Numbered from the stretch's first letter, positions 27,095-35,897 are shown. The stretch: 64,000 nt of DNA from Pasteurella sp030783905 (GCA_051122655.1 CP182107.1:1364001-1428000), one strand, 5' to 3'. Numbers and translations: made by a program. Notes: generated from the letters alone by a model not told the origin.

Positions 27095-27571
27095 TTAATG
27101 ACGATAGATTCCTTTACAAATGATTTGTCCTAAAATTCTGTGTGGCGAATGCATATAACGCGTGGCAAGAGAAAGGTGTTGTTTTTGGGTCGCTGATGCC
27201 TCACCTTTTCCCCAAAATTCAGCATGATAGGTTGTACTGACTAGGGCTAAACCATGACTTTCACAATTGACGAAATACACTTGACGTGATGATTTCGCGT
27301 AACGTTCTGGTTGTTCAGGGTAGGCATAAATTGCTTTTTCAAAATTTTGCACCACATCAAAATAAACTTGATTGGGATTGAGTGGATCGATTTTCACACG
27401 CTGGGCATCAATAAATTGATGAGGATTTTGCTCTAGTCGAACAAAACCAGACTCAATAAGTGTAGGTAAAGTCAATAAGATTTCTGGTGGCTGTGGTTTT
27501 TCGACAGGTACAGGAGCATGGCAGGCAGGCAACCCAAACATGCTGATCATTATCCATCCCCATTTCTTCAT
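27095..27571 (-). CDS. Surface-adhesin-E-like lipoprotein
   Basis: A 158-residue predicted outer-membrane lipoprotein. The signal MKKWGWIMISMFGLPAC ends in a GLPAC lipobox and a proline-rich linker follows. The body has the QVYFVNCESHGLALVSTTYHAEFWGKGE stretch and a C-terminal Cys in LGQIICKGIY, an arrangement I associate with the Haemophilus protein E / surface-adhesin-E family, where two Cys form a disulfide. Family placement is from memory of the pattern and is moderate. It is transcribed alone, away from purM, and may be surface exposed. Confidence 0.65.
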   Translation of the reverse strand: MKKWGWIMISMFGLPACHAPVPVEKPQPPEILLTLPTLIESGFVRLEQNPHQFIDAQRVKIDPLNPNQVYFDVVQNFEKAIYAYPEQPERYAKSSRQVYFVNCESHGLALVSTTYHAEFWGKGEASATQKQHLSLATRYMHSPHRILGQIICKGIYRH

Positions 27572-27738
27572 TCCTGACTCCTTTAAGCTGTCCTCGCTAT
27601 GATTGGCGAGATAAATACCATCTATTTTTCAAGCAAGACAGTATTCTAACCACAGAAACAAGGGAGCAAAAGTCTTTTATCGGCTTTTATGTTAAAAGTG
27701 ATAGCAATGTCTTGCCCATAAAAATTCTTAAACAACTA

Positions 27739-27754
27739 TCGCAAACGTTTGCTT
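27739..27754 (+). promoter_or_regulatory. PurR operator upstream of purMN
   Basis: TCGCAAACGTTTGCTT matches the PurR consensus ACGCAAACGTTTGCGT at 14 of 16 positions with a perfect GCAAACGTTTGC core. A -10-like TACAAT lies at 27763-27768, so the operator overlaps the promoter. Confidence 0.88.
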
Positions 27755-27814
27755 AAGCATGGTACAATTCCCCAGATTTGAATTTCTTGTCTATCTAACT
27801 TATAGGAAACAACT

Positions 27815-28855
27815 GTGAGCAAACAATCATTAAGTTACAAAGATGCGGGTGTTGATATCAATGCAGGCAACGCATTAGTCGAAAAAATCAAAGCCGATGT
27901 CAAACGTACAACCCGTCCAGAAGTGATTGGCGGTTTGGGCGGATTTGGTGCATTATGTGCCATTCCGACAAAATACAAAGAACCGATTTTAGTCTCGGGC
28001 ACAGACGGGGTTGGCACAAAACTCCGCTTAGCGATAGATTTAAATCGTCATGATAGTATTGGGGTAGATTTAGTCGCCATGTGTGTCAATGATCTTGTGG
28101 TACAAGGGGCAGAGCCTTTATTCTTCTTAGATTATTATGCCACTGGCAAATTAGATGTCGATGTCGCTGCGAGTGTGATTAAAGGCATTGCTAACGGTTG
28201 TGAACAATCAGGTTGTGCGCTCGTGGGCGGTGAAACCGCTGAAATGCCGGGCATGTACCATGCTGGCGATTATGACTTAGCAGGATTTTGCGTTGGTGTA
28301 GTAGAAAAATCAGAAATCATCGATGGCAGTAAAGTCCGCGTGGGTGATGTATTAATCGCCTTAGGATCAAGCGGTCCACATTCCAATGGTTATTCCCTAA
28401 TCCGTAAAGTGATTGATGTCGCGGGGGTCAATCCGGCTGAAGAACAGCTCGCAGGCAAACCACTTGCTGATCATATCCTCGCGCCAACTAAGATCTATGT
28501 GAAATCCATTCTTCAACTGATTAAACATGCTGATGTCCATGCTATTTGCCATTTAACTGGTGGCGGTTTCTGGGAAAATATTCCACGCGTGCTACCAAAA
28601 AATGTAAAAGCCGTCATTAACGAAGCAAGTTGGGCATGGCAACCCGTGTTCAAATGGTTACAAGAGAAAGGCAACATTGACACCCATGAAATGTACCGTA
28701 CTTTCAACTGTGGCGTGGGGATGATCATCGCCTTACCACAAGAAGATGTGGATACCGCACTTGGCTTATTAAAGCAAACAGGGGAAACCGCGTGGGTAAT
28801 TGGTCAAATCGAACACGCCACTGACGGTGAACAACAAGTGATTATTCGCGAATGA
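27815..28855 (+). CDS. purM: Phosphoribosylformylglycinamidine cyclo-ligase
   Basis: Forms AIR from FGAM with ATP, step five of de novo purine synthesis. 346 residues, the usual size. Starts with GTG (SKQSLSYKDAGVDINAGN), with AGGAAAC upstream. Family motifs: GGFGALCAIP, VSGTDGVGTKLRLAID, GVDLVAMCVNDLVVQGAEPLFFLDYYA, GGETAEMPGMY and GGGFWENIPRVLP. A PurR operator lies upstream and purN is coupled by ATGA. Contains an uptake 9-mer at 28754-28762. Confidence 0.98.
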   Translation: MSKQSLSYKDAGVDINAGNALVEKIKADVKRTTRPEVIGGLGGFGALCAIPTKYKEPILVSGTDGVGTKLRLAIDLNRHDSIGVDLVAMCVNDLVVQGAEPLFFLDYYATGKLDVDVAASVIKGIANGCEQSGCALVGGETAEMPGMYHAGDYDLAGFCVGVVEKSEIIDGSKVRVGDVLIALGSSGPHSNGYSLIRKVIDVAGVNPAEEQLAGKPLADHILAPTKIYVKSILQLIKHADVHAICHLTGGGFWENIPRVLPKNVKAVINEASWAWQPVFKWLQEKGNIDTHEMYRTFNCGVGMIIALPQEDVDTALGLLKQTGETAWVIGQIEHATDGEQQVIIRE

Positions 28856-29493
28856 AAAAAATTGTTGTTTTAGTATCCGGACAAGGGAGTAATTTACAGG
28901 CATTGATTGATGCCTGTAATAACGGACATATTGCAGGTAAAATTGTGGCGGTAATCAGTAATAAAGCCGATGCCTACGCGTTAGCCCGTGCGAAAAGTGC
29001 GGGTATTGCGCATCGTGTTTTTCTGCGCAAAGATTTTACCAATAACCAAATCATGGACGAGCAAGTTGGGGATTACATTCAATCTCTCAAGGCTGATCTG
29101 ATCGTCTTAGCAGGCTATATGAAAATTTTAAGCCCAGCCTTCACCCAACGTTTTGCGGGCAAGATTCTGAATATTCACCCCTCACTGCTCCCCAAATATC
29201 CAGGTCTCAATACTTATCAGCAAGCTTTAGCTGCGGGTGAGAAGGAACATGGTACCTCTGTTCATTTTGTCAATGAAGAAGTGGATGGGGGCGCCGTGAT
29301 TTTACAAGCTAAGGTACCGATTTTTGCTGAAGATGGTATTGAAGAGATTGAAGAACGTGTCAAAGCACAAGAATTACGCATTTATCCTTTAGTGGTCAAG
29401 TGGTTTATAGAAGATCGTCTAATGTTAATCGGTAACCATGCCTTTCTAGATGGTCAACAATTACCACCACAAGGTTATGCAATGGAAGAATAA
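28852..29493 (+). CDS. purN: Phosphoribosylglycinamide formyltransferase
   Basis: Transfers a formyl group from 10-formyl-THF to GAR in purine synthesis. 213 residues. Shows VLVSGQGSNLQALIDAC, the catalytic and folate region LNIHPSLLPKYPGLNTYQQAL, and HGTSVHFVNEEVDGGAVILQ. It starts inside the purM stop (ATGA), giving translational coupling and near-equal output. A terminator that contains an uptake sequence follows. Confidence 0.98.
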   Translation: MKKIVVLVSGQGSNLQALIDACNNGHIAGKIVAVISNKADAYALARAKSAGIAHRVFLRKDFTNNQIMDEQVGDYIQSLKADLIVLAGYMKILSPAFTQRFAGKILNIHPSLLPKYPGLNTYQQALAAGEKEHGTSVHFVNEEVDGGAVILQAKVPIFAEDGIEEIEERVKAQELRIYPLVVKWFIEDRLMLIGNHAFLDGQQLPPQGYAMEE

Positions 29494-29500
29494 ATCGTTT

Positions 29501-29535
29501 AAAAAAAGTGCGGTCTGTTTTCAGACCGTTTTTTA
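29501..29535 (+). terminator. Terminator of purMN with uptake sequence
   Basis: CGGTCTG and CAGACCG pair around TTTT, flanked by A-run and T-run extensions. The left arm starts within the exact uptake 9-mer at 29506-29514. Confidence 0.92.
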
Positions 29536-29639
29536 TGCTCAAAAAATATAAAATTAAACAACCGCCTAACTATTAATTTCACAGATTATGTTTTAGAATT
29601 TAACGATTTTATTTTTCATCCACCCAAAAGGAGCCTACC

Positions 29640-30266
29640 ATGAAATTAGTCCAAGTACAGCATCCGCTGGTCAAACATAAATTAGGTCTAATGCGTTCAG
29701 CTAATATTAATACGAAAAAATTCCGCGAATTAGCAACAGAAGTAGGCAGTTTATTAACATATGAAGCTACCGCCGATTTAGAAACAGAAAAAGTTATTAT
29801 TGATGGGTGGTGCGGTCCAGTTGAAATTGATCAAATCAAAGGCAAGAAAGTCACAGTCGTCCCTATTTTACGCGCAGGATTAGGCATGATGGACGGTGTA
29901 TTAGAACATGTGCCAAGTGCCCGTATTAGCGTGGTGGGCATGTATCGTGATGAAGAAACCCTTGAACCCGTTCCTTATTTCCAAAAATTGGCCAGTGATT
30001 TAGAAGAACGTCTAGCCATTGTGGTTGACCCAATGCTTGCCACTGGGGGATCTATGATTGCGACAATCGATCTTTTAAAAGCCAAAGGCTGTAAACACAT
30101 TAAAGTGTTGGTGCTAGTCGCCGCACCTGAAGGCATTAAAGCATTAGAGGCCGCACATCCTGACGTCGAGCTGTATACGGCATCAATCGATAGCCATTTA
30201 AATGAACATGGCTACATTATTCCAGGTCTTGGTGATGCCGGTGATAAGATTTTTGGCACCAAATAA
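29640..30266 (+). CDS. upp: Uracil phosphoribosyltransferase
   Basis: Salvages uracil to UMP with PRPP. 208 residues, the family norm. The PRPP-binding motif VDPMLATGGSM is clear, as are VPILRAGLGMMDG and the uracil-binding C-terminus GDAGDKIFGTK. AAAGGAG lies upstream of the ATG. A hairpin separates it from uraA, yet the two form the usual uracil salvage pair. Confidence 0.98.
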   Translation: MKLVQVQHPLVKHKLGLMRSANINTKKFRELATEVGSLLTYEATADLETEKVIIDGWCGPVEIDQIKGKKVTVVPILRAGLGMMDGVLEHVPSARISVVGMYRDEETLEPVPYFQKLASDLEERLAIVVDPMLATGGSMIATIDLLKAKGCKHIKVLVLVAAPEGIKALEAAHPDVELYTASIDSHLNEHGYIIPGLGDAGDKIFGTK

Positions 30267-30275
30267 TCCCAGCAC

Positions 30276-30300
30276 AAGCGGCATGTTATGCCGCTTTTTT
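30276..30300 (+). terminator. Terminator or attenuator between upp and uraA
   Basis: AAGCGGCAT and ATGCCGCTT form a perfect 9-bp stem with a 3-base loop and are followed by TTTT. Some readthrough to uraA may occur. Confidence 0.88.
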
Positions 30301-30385
30301 CCGTTCAATTTATAGCGCTTATAAGCTTAATCACCTAAACACTATAAAATGAAAAGTTAATTCAGACAGAGAGTTGAAACTTAAC

Positions 30386-31639
30386 ATGACAAATCAAAAT
30401 CAAACTGTTCCGATGGAACAAAACTCAGCTAAACAGGCGTTTGTAGGCTTACAAATGCTTTTCGTTGCCTTCGGTGCCTTAGTACTGGTTCCACTTATTA
30501 CAGGCTTAAATGCCAATACCGCGTTATTAACTGCAGGTATTGGTACCTTATTGTTCCAGCTTTGCACCGGTCGCCAAGTCCCCATTTTCCTCGCCTCTTC
30601 TTTTGCATTTATTGCCCCAATTCAATATGGTGTTGCCACTTGGGGGATCGCGACGACAATGGGCGGGCTCGTCTTTACTGGCCTGGTCTATTTTGCCCTC
30701 AGTACCTTAGTTAAAATTAAAGGGGCGGGAGCATTACAAAAAGTCTTTCCACCAGTCGTTGTAGGTCCGGTGATTATTATCATCGGGATGGGACTCGCCC
30801 CCGTGGCAGTGGATATGGCGTTAGGCAAAAACAGTATTTATCACTATAACGATGCGGTGCTAGTGTCGATGGTTACCTTACTGACAACCTTAAGTGTTGC
30901 TGTATTTGCCAAAGGCATGATGAAGTTAATTCCTATCATGTTTGGTATTGCGGTGGGTTATCTGCTCTGTTTATTCTTAGGTTTAATTAATTTCCAACCT
31001 GTACTTGATGCGCCTTGGTTTAGTGTACCTGAAATCACCCCGCCTGAATTTAAATTGGAAGCCATCCTTTATTTATTACCGATTGCTATCGCCCCAGCTG
31101 TTGAGCATGTGGGTGGGATCATGGCCATCAGCTCAGTAACTGGAAAAGATTTCTTACAAAAACCCGGTTTACATCGTACCTTATTAGGGGATGGTATTGC
31201 GACCAGTGCGGCCTCATTCTTAGGTGGTCCGCCTAATACTACTTATGCGGAAGTCACTGGTGCTGTGATGCTTACGCGTAACTTTAACCCGAAAATCATG
31301 ACCTGGGCAGCCGTATGGGCAATTGCAATTTCTTTCTGTGGTAAAGTGGGCGCCTTTTTATCAACTATTCCAACCATTGTCATGGGCGGTATCATGATGT
31401 TAGTATTTGGCTCTATCGCTGTCGTGGGTATGAGTACGCTGATCCGCGGTAAAGTAGATGTGACAGAAGCGCGTAATCTGTGCATTATTTCTGTGGTGAT
31501 GACTTTTGGTATCGGTGGGATGTTTGTGAACGTGGGGGAAGTGTCCTTAAAAGGAATTAGTTTATGCGCGGTTGTCGCGATTTTACTCAACCTCATCTTA
31601 CCCAAAGCTAAGAACCTGCCAATAGAAGAAAATAGTTAA
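30386..31639 (+). CDS. uraA: Uracil permease, NCS2 family
   Basis: A 417-residue inner-membrane proton-uracil symporter with about 14 hydrophobic segments. The NCS2 signature AIAPAVEHVGGIMAIS and the following GLHRTLLGDGIATSAASFLGGPPNTTYAE region are intact. The ATG at 30386 is used; a TTG at 30374 is in frame but weaker. Taken with upp it imports and traps uracil. A terminator follows directly after the stop. Confidence 0.95.
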   Translation: MTNQNQTVPMEQNSAKQAFVGLQMLFVAFGALVLVPLITGLNANTALLTAGIGTLLFQLCTGRQVPIFLASSFAFIAPIQYGVATWGIATTMGGLVFTGLVYFALSTLVKIKGAGALQKVFPPVVVGPVIIIIGMGLAPVAVDMALGKNSIYHYNDAVLVSMVTLLTTLSVAVFAKGMMKLIPIMFGIAVGYLLCLFLGLINFQPVLDAPWFSVPEITPPEFKLEAILYLLPIAIAPAVEHVGGIMAISSVTGKDFLQKPGLHRTLLGDGIATSAASFLGGPPNTTYAEVTGAVMLTRNFNPKIMTWAAVWAIAISFCGKVGAFLSTIPTIVMGGIMMLVFGSIAVVGMSTLIRGKVDVTEARNLCIISVVMTFGIGGMFVNVGEVSLKGISLCAVVAILLNLILPKAKNLPIEENS

Positions 31640-31650
31640 GAGAAAATGGA

Positions 31651-31680
31651 GGGTTAAGTCTTGCTTAACCCTTCGTTTTT
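31651..31680 (+). terminator. Terminator of uraA
   Basis: GGGTTAAG and CTTAACCC form a perfect 8-bp stem with a 5-base loop, followed by TTCGTTTTT. Confidence 0.9.
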
Positions 31681-31723
31681 CGTTTATCCTTATTCCTCTT
31701 TTTTCGATTCTGTAGGTTGCTTT

Positions 31724-32425
31724 TTGTTAGAAAATTTCCAATTACCTTTACCTATTCATCAACTCGATGATGAAACGCTGGATAATTTCTATCCCGACAA
31801 TAATTTATTGTTGCTCAATTCGCTACGCAAAAATTTTACTTGCTTGGCACAACAATTTTTTTATATTTGGGGCGAGCAAAGCAGTGGTAAAAGTCACTTG
31901 TTAAAAGCCATTACCAATCATTTTTTCCTTCTACAACGCCCCGCTATCTATGTTCCCTTAGAAAAATCACAATACTTTTCACCTGCTGTACTCGAGAATT
32001 TGGAACAACAACAATTAGTGTGTTTAGATAATTTACAGGCGATTATCGGTAATACGGAATGGGAATTAGCGATTTTTGATTTGTTTAACCGTATTAAATC
32101 TGTTGAAAATACACTTCTAGTGATTAGCGCAAATCAATCGCCAACAGCATTACCGGTCAGCTTACCTGACTTAGCCTCACGTTTGCGTTGGGGAGAAAGC
32201 TATCAACTGGTTCCCTTGAATGATCAGCAAAAAATTCATGTTTTGCAGAACAATGCGTATCAACGTGGTATTGAACTTCCTGATGAAGTTGCCAATTTTC
32301 TGTTAAAACGCTTAGAGCGCGATATGAAAACCTTATTTGAGGCATTAAGTAAATTGGATAAAGCATCCCTACAAGCCCAACGTAAATTGACGATTCCGTT
32401 TGTAAAAGAGATTTTAACACTATAA
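31724..32425 (+). CDS. hda: DnaA regulatory inactivator Hda, TTG start
   Basis: An AAA+ protein of 233 residues that, with the DNA-loaded sliding clamp, stimulates DnaA-ATP hydrolysis and so limits re-initiation. The N-terminus from the TTG at 31724 reads LLENFQLPLPIHQ, where QLPLPI is the clamp-binding motif at residues 6-11. The nucleotide site is GEQSSGKSH, and LVCLDNLQAI is the sensor/Walker-B-like strand. The longer frame starts inside the uraA terminator, so it cannot be the real start. TAGGT lies about 7 bases before this TTG. The length agrees with Haemophilus Hda. Confidence 0.88.
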   Translation: MLENFQLPLPIHQLDDETLDNFYPDNNLLLLNSLRKNFTCLAQQFFYIWGEQSSGKSHLLKAITNHFFLLQRPAIYVPLEKSQYFSPAVLENLEQQQLVCLDNLQAIIGNTEWELAIFDLFNRIKSVENTLLVISANQSPTALPVSLPDLASRLRWGESYQLVPLNDQQKIHVLQNNAYQRGIELPDEVANFLLKRLERDMKTLFEALSKLDKASLQAQRKLTIPFVKEILTL

Positions 32426-32430
32426 AAAAA

Positions 32431-32452
32431 GATCACCTGTTGACAGGTGATC
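32431..32452. terminator. Bidirectional terminator after hda
   Basis: GATCACCTGT and ACAGGTGATC form a perfect 10-bp stem with two unpaired loop bases, flanked by an A-run on the left and TTTTT on the right, so it works for hda and the convergent lipoprotein gene. Confidence 0.95.
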
Positions 32453-32479
32453 TTTTTCTGACCACTAAACGGATTTGGT

Positions 32480-32782
32480 TTAGTTCGTTTTAATATAGTG
32501 ACGGCTATATTGATAGCTTACCGTTGGTAAGAAAAGCAACGGTACTGGATGTAGTCTAGAACGACGTTCTCCCACTCTTGGCTGAGTATCACTCAAGTTT
32601 GCTTGGTGTTCTACTTCTTTTGAATATGCTTGCTTTTGCGATGGATCAACGGTATTTCCGCTTTTCACACGTTGGTTATATTCCTCTAATGTTTTTAAAT
32701 CCATTTGTGCACTTTCCACATGTTTTTGTGCGACACAACCCACAAGCAATAAAGTTGGTAATAATAAAATTAATTTTTTCAT
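32480..32782 (-). CDS. Small lipoprotein of unknown function
   Basis: A 100-residue predicted lipoprotein: MKKLILLLPTLLLVGCVAQK with a LVGC lipobox. The mature part is hydrophilic (AQMDLKTLEEYNQRVKSGN), then a basic stretch RVGERRSRLHP and a tyrosine-containing hydrophobic C-terminus. I do not recognise a family. AAGGAAAA precedes the ATG. It lies 23 bases downstream of another exported protein gene in the same orientation, so the two are probably co-transcribed. Confidence 0.75.
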   Translation of the reverse strand: MKKLILLLPTLLLVGCVAQKHVESAQMDLKTLEEYNQRVKSGNTVDPSQKQAYSKEVEHQANLSDTQPRVGERRSRLHPVPLLFLPTVSYQYSRHYIKTN

Positions 32783-32805
32783 AGATTTTCCTTAGTAAAC
32801 TATAC

Positions 32806-33426
32806 CTAAATCACTTTACGACATATCACATGAGATAAAATCGTTTTTCTATTTTCAATATTTTTACTTGCTAAGTTTTTGCCTTTCTTATTTTCTTCAT
32901 CCTGCACTTTTTTCGCTAACTCAGGATTCTGAATATAAAAAACAGGTACATATTGCATGTTTTTTGAATCTTCATTAGACAATACCGTGGCGGTGGCAAT
33001 ATTAGTGTAATATTCCTCTTTATTCACGGGAATCACATAATAGGTTGTTGCATCAGTCACTTCCACGCCTAGCCTTGAATGAAAACCTTGGCAAATGCCG
33101 GCTCCCGACTCAAAAATAGTATGTGACGACTTGCTTTCATTAATTTGAAAAACTTCAAACTCAATACTGCTGCCTAATGCCTTCGCATCTTGATCATCTG
33201 AAGAAGGATTTAATTGGCGAGTAAAATCACGATTCACATAGGTCACTTTGGTATTTTTTTCACTCTTAGGAGGGCTTTCTAGCAGAGGTACCTTTTGTGT
33301 GCTCTCGACTTCATGATGACCATAAGTCTTACTCACCTCGTCCTCAGAAATACGAATAGACCAAGACTCGGCACACGCCAAAGTGGGTAATAACAGACTT
33401 AATAAGAAACATAGATTAACACGCAT
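32806..33426 (-). CDS. Exported hypothetical protein
   Basis: A 206-residue protein with a signal peptide MRVNLCFLLSLLLPTLACA and a hydrophilic mature domain rich in Lys, Glu and Ser. Two cysteines in the mature part, in GAGICQGFHSR and SHVICRKVI, could form a disulfide. No known domain is recognised. It is probably periplasmic or surface located. It shares orientation with the downstream small lipoprotein and may be its partner. Confidence 0.72.
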   Translation of the reverse strand: MRVNLCFLLSLLLPTLACAESWSIRISEDEVSKTYGHHEVESTQKVPLLESPPKSEKNTKVTYVNRDFTRQLNPSSDDQDAKALGSSIEFEVFQINESKSSHTIFESGAGICQGFHSRLGVEVTDATTYYVIPVNKEEYYTNIATATVLSNEDSKNMQYVPVFYIQNPELAKKVQDEENKKGKNLASKNIENRKTILSHVICRKVI

Positions 33427-33437
33427 ATTTTCATCTC

Positions 33438-33824
33438 TTACGTTTCATAGAGTTCTAAAGGCAAATCATCAGGATCTCGTAGAAACGTAAAACGCTTACC
33501 TGTTATCGGATCAACTCTGACGGGTTCACAATCAATACCTTTATCACCTAAAAAATCAATGAAGTGATCAAGTTGTTCTACTCGGAAAGCTAAGTGACGT
33601 AACCCACAAGCTTCAGGATAGGTTAAACGCGTAGGAGAATCAGGGAAAGAAAACAATTCAATCTGACTACCATCGCGACAACGTAAATCCAATTTATAAC
33701 TATTTCGTTCAGAACGATAAGTTTCGTGAATAATTTCTGCCCCTAAAACAGTCGTATAAAAATCTTTCGATTTCAAATAATCAGACGCAATAATAGCAAC
33801 ATGATGAAAGCCTACGATTGACAA
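33438..33824 (-). CDS. yaeR: Glyoxalase I-like metalloprotein (VOC family, YaeR type), TTG start
   Basis: A 128-residue vicinal-oxygen-chelate protein resembling E. coli YaeR, whose biochemical role is unclear. Motifs HHVAIIASDYLKSKDFY, IELFSFPDSPTRLTYPEACGLRHLAF and KRFTFLRDPDDLPLELYE carry the metal-ligand His and Glu positions. The start codon is TTG at 33824: no ATG or GTG exists near the conserved N-terminus and the length agrees with the family from here. GGGGAG lies about 10 bases upstream. Confidence 0.85.
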   Translation of the reverse strand: MSIVGFHHVAIIASDYLKSKDFYTTVLGAEIIHETYRSERNSYKLDLRCRDGSQIELFSFPDSPTRLTYPEACGLRHLAFRVEQLDHFIDFLGDKGIDCEPVRVDPITGKRFTFLRDPDDLPLELYET

Positions 33825-33911
33825 CGTAATTTCACTCCCCGTCTAAAATTGAGGCCTAATTATACACATTTTATAATCAATGTAAAATAAATAGCCACTC
33901 GCCCTTTTCAA

Positions 33912-33933
33912 CAAAAGCAGACGTTTAGTCTGC
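33912..33933 (-). terminator. Terminator of the ccm operon
   Basis: On the minus strand GCAGAC and GTCTGC form a 6-bp stem with a 5-base loop, followed by TTTTGTTG. It lies 44 bases beyond the ccmI stop. Confidence 0.78.
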
Positions 33934-33976
33934 CTTTCAATAAGGCCATCACACGCGTTTTTTGTTTACGGCTGAC

Positions 33977-34891
33977 TCACTCTGATTGGGATTTTGCCTC
34001 TTGTTGTGCATCATGTGATGCCCGCGCTGAATGAATACTGCGCTCAATTAATGCCACTCTCGGATCATCTTCAGGTAAAAGTCGTAACATCATCGACCAC
34101 GTGACAGCCGCCATTTTATACTCTTCCCTTTCAAAGTAACGAAATGCCAATAAACCTAAAGCGTCAAGATTACTATGATCTTGGCGAATAACCTCTTTTA
34201 AGAGCCCTTCGCCTTTTGTTTTATCCGATGCATCATCTGAAAACATCAGAATTCTCGCATAAGACAATTTGTACTCAATATTATCGGGTTCAAGTTGGTT
34301 CGCTCTCGCATAGCTATCTAAGGCTAATTGCCCTTTATTGGTATGCATTGCAATTTGCCCTAGCAACCACCAGCTTTTCGCATCACTCGGTTGTTTTTGT
34401 AAATGTAAACGAAGTGCGGTAGAAAATTGCTGTAATTCAGTCTCATTCAGCGGTTGCGTTTTCTCCTCTTTCAAGCGCTCATAAAAGTGCGGTAGCTTTT
34501 GGTAGGTTTTTTCGAGCATCACTTCTGCCTGCCACGCACCAACACTTAAATACGCGCTTAGTGATAAAATACTCAATGCGAAGAATCCCGATACAAACCA
34601 GATTTTGCCGTAATTTTTTTGTTCTAACTGAACGGGTTGCGCTGATTCGGGAATATCCTCTAACAACGTTTGCTGTAACTCCGTTCTTAGTTGTGCAGCA
34701 TTTTCCAGTAAGCCTTGCGCTTCATCCCGCTCGATTTCAGCTAACCGTTGAAAATACAATGCCTTATTTAATTCATCACGCTGTACACTCTGTTTGGCTA
34801 ACTTTCCCTTGTTACTGGCTTTGAGTAAGGGATAAAAACAAACTAAAGCAACACATAATGTCAATAAAATAACACTTAACCAAAAGCTCAT
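33977..34891 (-). CDS. ccmI: CcmI, apocytochrome c chaperone
   Basis: A 304-residue inner-membrane protein: N-terminal helix (LSVILLTLCVALVCFYPLL), a leucine-zipper-like loop (YFQRLAEIERDEAQGLLENA), a second helix (WFVSGFFALSILSLSAYL), then periplasmic TPR repeats (SWWLLGQIAMHTNKGQLALDSY). It presents apocytochromes to CcmFH. Its start overlaps ccmH (ATGA). Two uptake 9-mers lie in it (34412-34420, 34485-34493). A paralogue is nrfG. Confidence 0.92.
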   Translation of the reverse strand: MSFWLSVILLTLCVALVCFYPLLKASNKGKLAKQSVQRDELNKALYFQRLAEIERDEAQGLLENAAQLRTELQQTLLEDIPESAQPVQLEQKNYGKIWFVSGFFALSILSLSAYLSVGAWQAEVMLEKTYQKLPHFYERLKEEKTQPLNETELQQFSTALRLHLQKQPSDAKSWWLLGQIAMHTNKGQLALDSYARANQLEPDNIEYKLSYARILMFSDDASDKTKGEGLLKEVIRQDHSNLDALGLLAFRYFEREEYKMAAVTWSMMLRLLPEDDPRVALIERSIHSARASHDAQQEAKSQSE

Positions 34892-35352
34892 TCTTTTTTC
34901 TCTTGTAATAAACGTTGTAGGCGCTGTTTTTGTTCATCACTTAAATGCGATTCTATCGGCTTTGTTACCTCGACCGGTTGAGTATGGCGACGAAATAAAA
35001 GACGAAGCCCGAAAATGACAAATAAGGCGGGGATCAGCCAAAGGGCGATGGTACCAGTGGTTAAAGGCGGATCATAAGTAACAAAATGTCCATAACGTTC
35101 TACCATAAAATTCACCACATCTTGTTTCGACTTCCCTGCCTGTAACAATTCTAAGACTTTGTGGCGCATATCGACTGCAATTGTCGCATTCGAATCCGCA
35201 ATATTATTGTTCTGACACTGTGGACAGCGTAATTCTTGGGTTAAGGCATGATAGTCTTTTTCTTGTTGTGGTGAAGAAAATTGCACACCCTCAATCGCTG
35301 CCACACTGGCTAAGCTGACACATAATAAAAAAAGTGCGGTCAATTTTTTCAT
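34888..35352 (-). CDS. ccmH: CcmH, thiol oxidoreductase for apocytochrome c
   Basis: A 154-residue membrane-anchored periplasmic protein with signal peptide MKKLTALFLLCVSLASVAA, redox motif LRCPQCQNNNIADSN and a C-terminal anchor (GTIALWLIPALFVIFGLRLLF). Here CcmH is the short form, with the TPR part in separate CcmI. The ATG at 35352 overlaps the ccmG stop. It contains the uptake 9-mer 35332-35340 at its 5' end. Confidence 0.93.
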   Translation of the reverse strand: MKKLTALFLLCVSLASVAAIEGVQFSSPQQEKDYHALTQELRCPQCQNNNIADSNATIAVDMRHKVLELLQAGKSKQDVVNFMVERYGHFVTYDPPLTTGTIALWLIPALFVIFGLRLLFRRHTQPVEVTKPIESHLSDEQKQRLQRLLQEKKE

Positions 35353-35897
35353 TCTTTTCTCTCCATCAGCTGTTGATAAAGTGGCTGAATTTTCGCCTCC
35401 CACACTTTCTGATTTAAATCTCCCGCATGGCGATAATGAATGATACCTTGCCCATCAATCAAAAAGGTTTCCGGCGCCCCATACACCCCGAAATCTAAAC
35501 CAATCGTTCCCTTTTCATCTTTTAACACAATCTGATAGGGGTTACCCAAATCTTTTAGCCACTTGATCGCCTGTGCTGATTTATCCTTATAATCCAAACC
35601 AATAATGGTGACACCTTGTTGTGCTAATTGATTTAAATATTGATGTTCTGCATAACAGGTTGGGCACCAAGTTGCCCAAACATTGAATAAAATCGGTTTC
35701 CCTTGCTGAAAGATTTCAACGCCATAGTGCTTATCAACAAATAAATCTTGTAATGTTTTCACTGGCACAGGTTTACCAATCAAGGCGGATTCTAATGCCT
35801 TCGGATCATCCCCTTGCGCATTGCGCAATAATTGAATGGCAAAAGCAAATACCAAGATTAAAAATAAAATTAAGGGAAGGGATAATTTTTTGTTCAT
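35349..35897 (-). CDS. ccmG: CcmG/DsbE thiol-disulfide interchange protein
   Basis: A 182-residue membrane-tethered periplasmic thioredoxin with active site NVWATWCPTCYAEHQYL and the CcmG-specific GAPETFLIDGQG. It keeps CcmH and apocytochrome cysteines reduced. Coupled by ATGA to both ccmF upstream and ccmH downstream. Confidence 0.95.
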   Translation of the reverse strand: MNKKLSLPLILFLILVFAFAIQLLRNAQGDDPKALESALIGKPVPVKTLQDLFVDKHYGVEIFQQGKPILFNVWATWCPTCYAEHQYLNQLAQQGVTIIGLDYKDKSAQAIKWLKDLGNPYQIVLKDEKGTIGLDFGVYGAPETFLIDGQGIIHYRHAGDLNQKVWEAKIQPLYQQLMERKE

